A stretch of 64,000 bases of DNA from Jannaschia pohangensis (GTDB taxonomy: Bacteria > Pseudomonadota > Alphaproteobacteria > Rhodobacterales > Rhodobacteraceae): contig NZ_FORA01000008.1 of NCBI RefSeq assembly GCF_900113875.1, positions 1 through 64,000 of the forward strand, read 5' to 3'. Each line of letters opens with the position of its first letter. Within the stretch, counting starts at the first letter, position 1. Shown here in pieces: positions 53,078-59,607 of this stretch. The notes below the pieces were generated by a model that saw only the letters and a list, made by a program, of their open reading frames with translations, had not been told where the DNA came from and made no database searches. The position numbers and the translations under genes were made by a program.

Positions 53078-54138
53078 CCTCCAAGAACAAGTTCGGCTTC
53101 GACCCGGTCGAAACCCCTGCCCCGATCCGGCGCGACCGCCGCCCCGGTCCGATGGGTGCCGCCGTTCGCGAGACGGCGGAGTCCCTGTCCGAGAGCACGG
53201 ACGCCAAGATCGAACAGCGGCGGCGCAACGCCGAGGACGCCAAGGCCTTTCGCGCCGCCGAGGCCGAGGGGCGGATCCTGGTGACCATTCCGCTCGACGC
53301 GATCCGCACCGATGCCCTGCCCCGCGACCGGCTGGAGCTGGAGGCGGTGGCTGCGTCGGACGAGATGGAGGAGCTCAAGACCTCGATCCGCGCCCGGGGT
53401 CAGCGCGAACCGATCGAGGTTTGGCGCGACGACGATTGCTATCAGCTCAAGAAAGGCTGGCGGCGTCTGACGGCGTTGCGCCAACTGCTGACCGAAACCG
53501 GCGACACGCAATTCGCGACGGTCACCGCGCGCATCGAGGGCGGCGAGGATGACCGCCTGGCCCGCTATGTGGACATGGTCGAGGAGAACGTGGTCCGCGA
53601 AGATTTGACCTTCGCCGAGATGGCGCAGGTCGCGCTGGCCGCCGCAGAGGACGGGGAGGTGGACGAGATCGACCCCGACGCGATGGTCGGGCGTCTCTAT
53701 GGATCGCTGCACAAGACCAAGCGCTCCTACATCCGCGCCTTCGTCTACCTGCTGTCGGTTCTCGGCGACGACCTGCGCTGGCCCAAGGCGGTCGGGCGCA
53801 ACCTGGGCGTCGAGGTGTCGCGCACCATCCGCAGCCAGGCCGAGGTGGCGGCGCTGCGCGATGCGCTGGCCGGGTGCCGGGATGCGGAGGCGCAGAACCG
53901 CGCGCTTATGGGCTTTGTGCAGACCGCCAAGAAGGGGGCAGGGGATACGGCGAAGGAACGCGCGCCACGCCCCAAGCTGGAGTTCCACATCGGGGCCACG
54001 AAGATCACCGCGCGCAATGGGGAATGCCGGATCGTCAGCGAGACGGACTTTGCCGAAGTGCCGCGCGAACGGCTGGAACAGGCCATCAAGGCCTTCGAGG
54101 CAGAGCTGCGCGGACGCCCGAGAATTCGCCAGCTCTAG
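53074..54138 (+). CDS. parB: ParB centromere-binding protein
   Basis: 354 residues. N-terminal ParA-interaction tail, then ParB/Srx-like domain: ILVTIPLDAIRTDALPRDRLE, EELKTSIRARGQREPIEVW, and LKKGWRRLTALRQL. The HTH region includes VDMVEENVVREDLTFAEMAQ (the ENxxREDL box), then the RepB-like C-terminal part. It should bind the palindromes that begin 2 bp after its stop. Confidence 0.93.
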   Translation: MTSKNKFGFDPVETPAPIRRDRRPGPMGAAVRETAESLSESTDAKIEQRRRNAEDAKAFRAAEAEGRILVTIPLDAIRTDALPRDRLELEAVAASDEMEELKTSIRARGQREPIEVWRDDDCYQLKKGWRRLTALRQLLTETGDTQFATVTARIEGGEDDRLARYVDMVEENVVREDLTFAEMAQVALAAAEDGEVDEIDPDAMVGRLYGSLHKTKRSYIRAFVYLLSVLGDDLRWPKAVGRNLGVEVSRTIRSQAEVAALRDALAGCRDAEAQNRALMGFVQTAKKGAGDTAKERAPRPKLEFHIGATKITARNGECRIVSETDFAEVPRERLEQAIKAFEAELRGRPRIRQL

Positions 54139-54139
54139 C

Positions 54140-54296
54140 GGTTACCCACGGGTAACCGCACGGAGCCGGGTTACCCATGGGTAACCGCCGACACCCAACC
54201 CAAGAGGTTACCCGCGGGTAACCGGACGCGATCAGGGGTTACCCATGGGTAACCCCGACTTGGGTCAGAAAACCCGGAGGTTACCCACGGGTAACC
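54140..54296. repeat. Five copies of an 18-bp palindrome, probable parS centromere
   Basis: GGTTACCCRYGGGTAACC occurs at 54140-54157, 54169-54186, 54206-54223, 54237-54254 and 54279-54296. Central dinucleotides alternate AC, AT, GC, AT, AC; arms are invariant. Start-to-start spacings are 29, 37, 31 and 42 bp. The first copy abuts the parB stop. A half-site GGGTAACC recurs at 54387 inside the next gene. Confidence 0.85.
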
Positions 54297-54315
54297 CGCC
54301 AGAAATCCACTAATA

Positions 54316-54333
54316 TATTGTTTTAAAACAATA
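54316..54333. repeat. AT-only-arm palindrome between converging genes
   Basis: TATTGTTTTAAAACAATA is a perfect 18-bp palindrome one base before the stop of the minus-strand gene that ends at 54335. It is strikingly AT-rich against its setting. A bidirectional terminator of unusual kind, or an extra protein site of the partition locus, are both possible. Confidence 0.5.
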
Positions 54334-54334
54334 A

Positions 54335-55690
54335 CTATCGAACGTCGACCGTTTCGACGGCCAGAATGGCGCGCGACAGGTCATCGGGTAACCCGGTGAA
54401 GACGTCCTGCGCCAACTGGCCCATCCGTCCCCGCAGGGCCGACGGCGCCGTGCGCGTGGCGAGGGCGAGAACAACCTGCCGGGTATCGCGCGACACCCCG
54501 TCCCGGGTCACCGGCGCATCGAAACGGGCCAGGTTGCCCGAGATCGTGGTGAAGGGGGCCAGGTCCTGTACCACGCCGTTGTCGTCGATCAGAAGCAGCG
54601 TCAGGAACCGGCCGCCGACCCCCTGCACGATGCCGGTCAGGGCCGTGCCGCTGTCGACGACGCGCGCGTCGAGGCGAAGGCCAAGGCGGGTCGCGGGATA
54701 GTCTTGTGTCTGCGCCACCCAATCGAGGACCGGGCATTGCCGCCCGTCGATGAAGTCGCGGGTCTGCGGCGTCTCGGCCAGATCGCCGCTCAGCACATCG
54801 CGGGCCAGCGCGTCGAGCGCGCCGCCGTCGCTGCCGATGAGGGCGAGGGAGGCGCCGTCGCTGCCGGCCCGGCGCGGCAGGGCGAGGGCACAGGACTGGC
54901 CGGGGGTCGCGGCCACGCGGCCGATGAGGGCGCTGACGGCGATGTCCTGCACACTGGGCGGGGCAGGGGCGGTGGTGCCGCTGCCGGTTCCGCCGCCGCC
55001 CGATGGGGGCGTGGACGGGCGGACGAGGCTTGGTCCCGAAATCGAAGCGATGACGTCCGGGGCCGGGGCCACCGGGCCGGTGACGATAACGTCACTGCGG
55101 ATCGCTGCGGTCGGCACGCCACCACCGCCACCGCCCGACAGACCCGGACCGGCGAGCGGCGAGATCGGCGCGACGGGGCCCACCGGGGCCACGACTTCGG
55201 GCCCGGTCGCGGCGATGACGGGTGCCACCGGGGTGACCGGGCTGGTGATGGAGGGCGCGACCGGCGCCGTCGCCGGCGCCGCCACCACGGGCGCGGTCAA
55301 CTCGGGCGTGACGGGGGCCACGGGGACAGCGACCTGTGGGTCGATCGGTGGATCGTCGGGGATCGGCGCTTCGGGCAGGGCGGGGTCTACGGGGTCCGCG
55401 ATCTCGGGCCCTTCGACGGGGGGAAGGGCCTCGGGCGGGTCGAGGCTCGGCGTGACATCGGGGGGCGGGTCCACTGTCATGACGCCGGCCAGGGTCGAGG
55501 GCGTCAGGGTTTCGAGCGTGATGGCAAAGCGCGGCTCTGCGGCGTCCGGCTCGACCGGCGGCGGAGCCGTCTGCGCCAGCATCAGAATTCCACCCGCCGC
55601 GCCCATGTGGAGCAGCACCGATCCGACGATGGACAGGGGCCAGCGACCGGGGCGGCCCGCATCGGGCAGGAAGGGGGCCATGCCGCCCAT
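54335..55690 (-). CDS. TonB-position envelope protein lacking a TonB domain; C-terminus related to that of PpkA
   Basis: 451 residues from the ATG at 55690, sharing a base with the exbD stop (TGATG). A single N-terminal transmembrane helix (WPLSIVGSVLLHMGAAGGIL) leads to a ~200-residue Pro/Val/Thr/Ala-rich periplasmic stalk, as in TonB/TolA. The C-terminal ~170 residues do not show a TonB fold signature. Instead SCALALPRR, QCPVLDWVAQ, DSGTALTGIVQ and LTLLLIDDNGVV line up with SCAFAQRR, QCAVLDFVAP, VSGTALTGRII and LALVTPDGSVW in PpkA (14164-16236); the latter part also recalls DUF4384-like domains. It likely transmits ExbB/ExbD motor force to an unknown partner. Function unknown. Confidence 0.75.
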   Translation of the reverse strand: MGGMAPFLPDAGRPGRWPLSIVGSVLLHMGAAGGILMLAQTAPPPVEPDAAEPRFAITLETLTPSTLAGVMTVDPPPDVTPSLDPPEALPPVEGPEIADPVDPALPEAPIPDDPPIDPQVAVPVAPVTPELTAPVVAAPATAPVAPSITSPVTPVAPVIAATGPEVVAPVGPVAPISPLAGPGLSGGGGGGVPTAAIRSDVIVTGPVAPAPDVIASISGPSLVRPSTPPSGGGGTGSGTTAPAPPSVQDIAVSALIGRVAATPGQSCALALPRRAGSDGASLALIGSDGGALDALARDVLSGDLAETPQTRDFIDGRQCPVLDWVAQTQDYPATRLGLRLDARVVDSGTALTGIVQGVGGRFLTLLLIDDNGVVQDLAPFTTISGNLARFDAPVTRDGVSRDTRQVVLALATRTAPSALRGRMGQLAQDVFTGLPDDLSRAILAVETVDVR

Positions 55691-56094
55691 CAGTCGACGT
55701 CCAGCGTGACGAGGCGGATCTCGATCCCGCGCAGGGTCGGGTTGTCGAGAAGCGCGATGAGGTCGCGCGCCCGCGCATCGCCCTCGATCAGGACGTGGAG
55801 GACGGGCGATGTCGCGTCGGTGGCGGCCATGATCGACGGGCCGAGCAGGGTCGCGGTCACAGGCGCGTCATCGAGGGTCAGGCTGCCGTCCGGGGCCACC
55901 ACCAGCAGGGGCCGGGGCAGGGGGGCAATGGGCAGGTCGATGGTGCGCGCCAGATCGACGCCCGGATCGCGTCCGCCGAAGAGCTGCCCCGTGGCCAGAA
56001 AGAAAAAGATCAGCAGGAGGACAATGTTCACGATGGCGAAGGACGTGTCGAGACCGGCGGTCTTGTCGCGTTTCGGAGGCAGGCGGCTCTGCAT
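55690..56094 (-). CDS. ExbD/TolR-like protein lacking the conserved membrane aspartate
   Basis: 134 residues. One N-terminal helix (FAIVNIVLLLIFFFLATGQL) then a periplasmic ExbD domain (PLLVVAPDGSLTLDD, PVLHVLIEGDARARDLIALLD). Aligned on LLIFF with the neighbouring ExbD and with E. coli ExbD (Asp25), the proton-carrying Asp position is Val22, followed by Asn23; the nearest acidic residue, Asp16, lies outside the alignment. It follows the other exbD after 3 bp. Confidence 0.85.
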   Translation of the reverse strand: MQSRLPPKRDKTAGLDTSFAIVNIVLLLIFFFLATGQLFGGRDPGVDLARTIDLPIAPLPRPLLVVAPDGSLTLDDAPVTATLLGPSIMAATDATSPVLHVLIEGDARARDLIALLDNPTLRGIEIRLVTLDVD

Positions 56095-56097
56095 GGC

Positions 56098-56553
56098 TCA
56101 GGTCCCGCTGGCGGCGATGCGGACGGCGGAGATGCCGCTGCCGGTCAGCCGTTCGAGGACGGTGGCCACATCGCGGACCCGGGCCTGATCGCGCAGGACC
56201 AGCACCACCTGCGCGCCCTCGGGCAGGGTGGCGGCCAGGTCGGCGATGTCGTCGAGGGCGAAGCGCTGACCGCCGACCAGCAGGCCGTCCGCCTCGACCG
56301 TCCAGAGGATCGTGCCGGGGGGTGTCGCCGCCGAAGTGCCGGGATCGTTGCCGCCTGCGCCGCCCGGGGTGCCGACGTCGGACGGCCCGCCCTGAAGCAG
56401 GAGATTCGAATAGGGTGTGAGGTTCGAGGCGAGCATGAAGAAGATCAGCAGCTGGAACATCGTATCGGCCAGCGACGTGAGCGGCACGCGCATGCGGTTC
56501 GGCCTGCGCCGGGGCAGTTCGATGGCGCGGACCGATGCGCTGACGAGTGTCAT
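56098..56553 (-). CDS. exbD: ExbD/TolR-like protein with canonical membrane aspartate
   Basis: 151 residues. The helix VPLTSLADTMFQLLIFFML carries Asp30 in the position of E. coli ExbD Asp25, and the periplasmic domain shows PPGTILWTVEADGLLVGGQ and VVLVLRDQARVRDVATVLERL. The linker (~50-75) is unusually Gly/Pro-rich. It overlaps exbB by 4 bp. It is the proton-coupled stator partner in this cluster. Confidence 0.88.
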   Translation of the reverse strand: MTLVSASVRAIELPRRRPNRMRVPLTSLADTMFQLLIFFMLASNLTPYSNLLLQGGPSDVGTPGGAGGNDPGTSAATPPGTILWTVEADGLLVGGQRFALDDIADLAATLPEGAQVVLVLRDQARVRDVATVLERLTGSGISAVRIAASGT

Positions 56554-57203
56554 CCCCGCGCCGACCCCGGCAGCCCGGCGCCCGTGTCGACACGCCCGTG
56601 GATCGCCGCCGAGAGGAGGGTTTCCATCCGCGCGCGCTCTGCGTCGATCCGGCTTTCGAGCATGTTGGCGATGACATATGCGACCAGCGCGATGGCAAGG
56701 CCCGCCGCCGTGGTGGTCAGCGCCGTCCAGATACCGCCGGCCAGTTCGGTCGGATCGGCGGCCCCCTGGGCCAGCGACAGGGCCGAGAAGGCGTCGATCA
56801 TGCCGATGACCGTGCCCAGAAGGCCGAGCATGGGCGCGGCCTGCACGACCATCTCCAGCAGGCGCATGCGGGAGCCCAGGGCGGTGAGTTCACCCAAGGC
56901 CACCTGACGGCCCAGTTCCTCGGCATAGCGGGGATCGTCGGGTCGGGCCTGAAGGCCGCTGAACACGGCCTGAAGGATGCGGGCGGCGCCCGACTTCCGC
57001 GCCGCGGCCTGTTCCTGCGCCCGGGGGGCCTGACCCGAGAGCCAGTTTTCCAGGATCGTCTCGGCCTCCTTGCGGCGTCCGAGGCCCAGGCGTCGGAACT
57101 GCGCCATCTTCCACAGGCCGGTGGCGACGGCGGTGACCGACAACAGGGCGAGCAGGGCGAAGATGATCAGCGTGGGCAGACCGAACTGCGCGAAATCGGG
57201 CAT
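56550..57203 (-). CDS. exbB: ExbB/TolQ/MotA-family proton channel
   Basis: 217 residues with three transmembrane segments: LIIFALLALLSVTAVATGLW, the second including AAPMLGLLGTVIGMIDAF, and the third IWTALTTTAAGLAIALVAYV with conserved Thr residues that line the proton path. It forms the pentameric channel around an ExbD dimer. It starts 4 bp before the small secreted protein's stop region in a continuous leftward operon. Confidence 0.92.
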   Translation of the reverse strand: MPDFAQFGLPTLIIFALLALLSVTAVATGLWKMAQFRRLGLGRRKEAETILENWLSGQAPRAQEQAAARKSGAARILQAVFSGLQARPDDPRYAEELGRQVALGELTALGSRMRLLEMVVQAAPMLGLLGTVIGMIDAFSALSLAQGAADPTELAGGIWTALTTTAAGLAIALVAYVIANMLESRIDAERARMETLLSAAIHGRVDTGAGLPGSARG

Positions 57204-57207
57204 TTGG

Positions 57208-57651
57208 TCAGATCCCGAACTGGATGTCGGTCAGGGACCGGGCGGCCAGGGAGCTCAGGCAGATGCCCGCGTTCTCGGTGCCTTCGACGGTGCAGACGAT
57301 GGCGTCATTGGCGACGATACCCGACACGTCGCCGCAGGCCATGCCACCCACGTCGAACTGAAGGATCCGGGTCTTGCCCGCGACCATTGCGCCGAAGTCG
57401 AAGGCGACGATCTGGGTCACGCGGCCCGAGGTGTCGAAGACGGCGAATTCATAGGCGACCTGATCGAGCGGGGTGCCGGTCTGGTTGCGCGCCACGAAGG
57501 TCAGGCGGCAGTTGCCCGCGTCGGTGTCGGCGGCGCCGTTCAGCTCGATCTCGAAGGCGGTGTCGGGCGCATCCTGAGGCGCGGCGGCGTCCTGGGCGAA
57601 AGCGGGGGCGGCGGCCAGCAGGAGGAGGCCGGTCAGGGAAGAAATGCGCAT
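57208..57651 (-). CDS. Small secreted protein, first gene of the exbB operon
   Basis: 147 residues with a signal peptide (MRISSLTGLLLLAAAPAFA, cleaved before QD). The mature part is one beta-rich domain (CRLTFVARNQTGTPLDQVAYEFAVFD, then TRILQFDVGGMACGDVSGIV) with four Cys suited to two disulfides. The pattern N-x-T-G near the start and a final hydrophobic strand recall immunoglobulin-like periplasmic proteins. I do not recognise the family. It ends 4 bp before exbB and should be made with it. Confidence 0.8.
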   Translation of the reverse strand: MRISSLTGLLLLAAAPAFAQDAAAPQDAPDTAFEIELNGAADTDAGNCRLTFVARNQTGTPLDQVAYEFAVFDTSGRVTQIVAFDFGAMVAGKTRILQFDVGGMACGDVSGIVANDAIVCTVEGTENAGICLSSLAARSLTDIQFGI

Positions 57652-57710
57652 CGGAAGGAACCTTGGTTAACGTCAGGTCCCCAATGGTCCGCCGCGTGCC
57701 CCCCGATGTC

Positions 57711-57736
57711 AAGAAAAGGGGCCGCGAAACGGCCCC
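57711..57736 (-). terminator. Rho-independent terminator
   Basis: On the minus strand, GGGGCCG-TTTCG-CGGCCCC is followed directly by TTTTCTT, 25 bp after the stop of the gene at 57761-58222. It separates that gene from the exbB operon. Confidence 0.8.
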
Positions 57737-57760
57737 CTGATTTCGAAACGGGTTGTTCGC

Positions 57761-58222
57761 CTAGCGGAATACGCCGCTGGCGAGGTTCGCGCGTTCGATC
57801 GTGATGGTCGACGGTGCCCGTTCCACGACGCGCGACGGCGCGGCCGGGCGGGGTGCTGCGGCGACTGGTGTCCGGGGGGCCGGATTGCGGGCCAGCGCCT
57901 CGGCGGCGCCATTGTCGTCGTCGAAATCGGCCGGACGCTCGACCGGACGCGGCACCGAGTCAAAGTCCTTGAAAATCGATCCGGTGCCGACCTGGCCGCC
58001 TTCATCGACCACGTCCTCGACCTCGGTCACGTCAAGATCGATTCGCGGCGCTTGCGGGACCGAGGTGATCGACGGGGCGGCGCCCAGACTTTCCACGGGA
58101 CCGGGCATCACGAAAGCTTGCAATGAGGTACGTTTCTCCTGCGTATGACTCGCGACAAGCACAAAGCCGGCAGCAGCTGTGAGGGCTAATAGGCCCACGG
58201 TGGAGACAAAAATAATTTTCAT
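57761..58222 (-). CDS. Membrane-anchored low-complexity protein of unknown function
   Basis: 153 residues from the ATG at 58222. An N-terminal hydrophobic segment (KIIFVSTVGLLALTAAAGFVL) without a clear cleavage site, then a periplasmic acidic/Pro/Ala-rich chain (VEDVVDEGG, RPADFDDDN, APRTPVAAAPRPAAPSRVV). No family recognised. It sits between the exbB operon and the divergent secreted genes with its own promoter and terminator. The start has a weak ribosome site. Confidence 0.65.
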   Translation of the reverse strand: MKIIFVSTVGLLALTAAAGFVLVASHTQEKRTSLQAFVMPGPVESLGAAPSITSVPQAPRIDLDVTEVEDVVDEGGQVGTGSIFKDFDSVPRPVERPADFDDDNGAAEALARNPAPRTPVAAAPRPAAPSRVVERAPSTITIERANLASGVFR

Positions 58223-58315
58223 AAACTCTAGTATACCACCCAAATCCGTCCTTTGCATCCGGCCTGTCGTCACTTTATGCAAAACACCGTGTTTCCAATG
58301 TCACGCGGGAGAGTG
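58223..58315. promoter_or_regulatory. Divergent promoter region of the envelope locus
   Basis: 93 AT-rich bases between two divergent genes. It includes TATACC on the plus strand and AAAATAATTTTC at its left end. No defined operator is visible. Confidence 0.35.
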
Positions 58316-58732
58316 ATGCGCCGGATCCTGCTCTTTCTCGGCGTTTTGGTGCTGCTGTCCGCGGGCGGGTTTTCACGCCCTGCCATGGCGCAATTTACCG
58401 TTTGTAATCAAAGTTTTGACGTCGTCAATCTGGCGCTCGGGCGCTTTGATGTCGACGTGTTCGAGACGCGGGGGTGGTGGACGGTCGGCCCCAACCAATG
58501 CGTCGACCTGATCGAGGGCGAGTTGTCGGTGCGCTTCGTCTATGTCTTCGCCAAGGACGTGTTCGGGCGCCCGGTTCTGCCCGGTGGCGTGCCTATGTGT
58601 CTGGGATCGGAACGTTTTGTCATCCGGGGCGAGCAGAATTGCCTGGCCCGCGGCTATCAGGAAGCACGGTTCCAGGAGGTCGACACCCGCAAAAGCGAGC
58701 GCTGGACGCTCTTCCTCGCGCAACCGGGCTAG
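58316..58732 (+). CDS. Secreted DUF1036-type protein
   Basis: 138 residues from the ATG at 58316 (ribosome site GGGAGAG). Signal peptide RRILLFLGVLVLLSAGGFS ending RPAMA, then FTVCNQSFDVVNLALGRFD, WWTVGPNQCVDLIEGEL, YVFAKDVFG and LARGYQEARFQEVDT, consistent with the DUF1036 family of small periplasmic proteins with paired Cys. Molecular role unknown. It starts a rightward set with two further envelope genes. Confidence 0.8.
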   Translation: MRRILLFLGVLVLLSAGGFSRPAMAQFTVCNQSFDVVNLALGRFDVDVFETRGWWTVGPNQCVDLIEGELSVRFVYVFAKDVFGRPVLPGGVPMCLGSERFVIRGEQNCLARGYQEARFQEVDTRKSERWTLFLAQPG

Positions 58733-58764
58733 CGGCAAGGCGGTATTCCGCCTATATTGGCACG

Positions 58765-59589
58765 ATGACACGGGGTACGATCATTTCCGGGCTGGCTTTG
58801 CTGGCGCTGACCGTCGCGTTGCCTGCCGCCGCGCAGGACCGCAGTGTTGCGACTCCGGTGACGCGCGCGGCGACCGCCGTGTCCCCCATTTCCCCGGTGT
58901 CGCAGGTTTCTGCGGTGCGGGTTTTCACCCCTCTAGCCACGACCGTGTCGGCCACCGCGCAGCCGGTCCTGGCCAGTGCCGGAAGTTCGGGGGGTCTGCC
59001 GCGCCCGTCGATCATCCTTGGGATCGTGGCACAACCCGAGCGGACGTTCGATGCCCTGCCCGAGTCGACCGAAGCCGAGGTCGAGGAGATCGCCTGGGAC
59101 AACCTCGCGGCTCGTCAGGCGATGCAGCGGCAGGATACGGAATTGTATGCCCGGCTGGTCGAGACCGGCGCCTTCGATCCGCCCGAAGGATCGTTGACCC
59201 GCGCGCTCCAGACCGAGTTGGCGCGGATGAATTGCTACGGCTCGGGGATCGACGGGGATTGGGGCCGGGGGTCGCAAGCCTCGGTCACGCGCTATGTCGA
59301 AGCCGGCGGGGCAGAGCCGCCTGATGGCACCGACGCGACCATCGGCCTGTGGCGGCACATCATCGCCGCCGATGATGTGGAATGTCCGGAGATCGTGATC
59401 GCTGCCCCGGCGCGTCCGGCGGCGAGCAGTGGTGGAAGCACGTCAAGTCGTCCCACGACCACGCAGGCGCGGCCCCAGACGGCGGCTGTCCGCCCGCCGG
59501 CGCCGCCGCCCGCTCAGCCGACGCAGCAACCGACCGCGACGTCGTCCCGGGGACTTGGCCTGCGCGGCGGGACAGGGGCCCTGCGGTAA
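58765..59589 (+). CDS. Secreted protein with peptidoglycan-binding-like motif
   Basis: 274 residues from the ATG at 58765. Signal peptide TIISGLALLALTVALPAAA; a Ser/Thr/Val-rich linker; a helical block around LAARQAMQRQDTELYARLVETGAF; then LQTELARMNCYGSGIDGDWG followed by GSQASVTRYVEAGG, which resembles the PG_binding_1 repeat (L-x-G-YDG-x-DG-xFG-x-x-T). The C-terminal ~60 residues are Pro/Thr/Ala-rich and disordered. It likely anchors in or near the cell wall. The frame is open upstream to 58474 but overlaps the previous gene. Confidence 0.75.
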   Translation: MTRGTIISGLALLALTVALPAAAQDRSVATPVTRAATAVSPISPVSQVSAVRVFTPLATTVSATAQPVLASAGSSGGLPRPSIILGIVAQPERTFDALPESTEAEVEEIAWDNLAARQAMQRQDTELYARLVETGAFDPPEGSLTRALQTELARMNCYGSGIDGDWGRGSQASVTRYVEAGGAEPPDGTDATIGLWRHIIAADDVECPEIVIAAPARPAASSGGSTSSRPTTTQARPQTAAVRPPAPPPAQPTQQPTATSSRGLGLRGGTGALR

Positions 59590-59607
59590 CAGGCGGGGGG
59601 CCGGACG

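Noticed and set aside
54140-54296. CRISPR-like array
   Set aside because: Repeats are only 18 bp, fully palindromic, spacers of 11-24 bp vary in length, no cas genes; position after parB fits a centromere.
54335-55690. Calling this gene tonB
   Set aside because: N-terminal anchor and Pro-rich stalk fit, but the C-terminus lacks a TonB signature and matches the PpkA outer domain instead.
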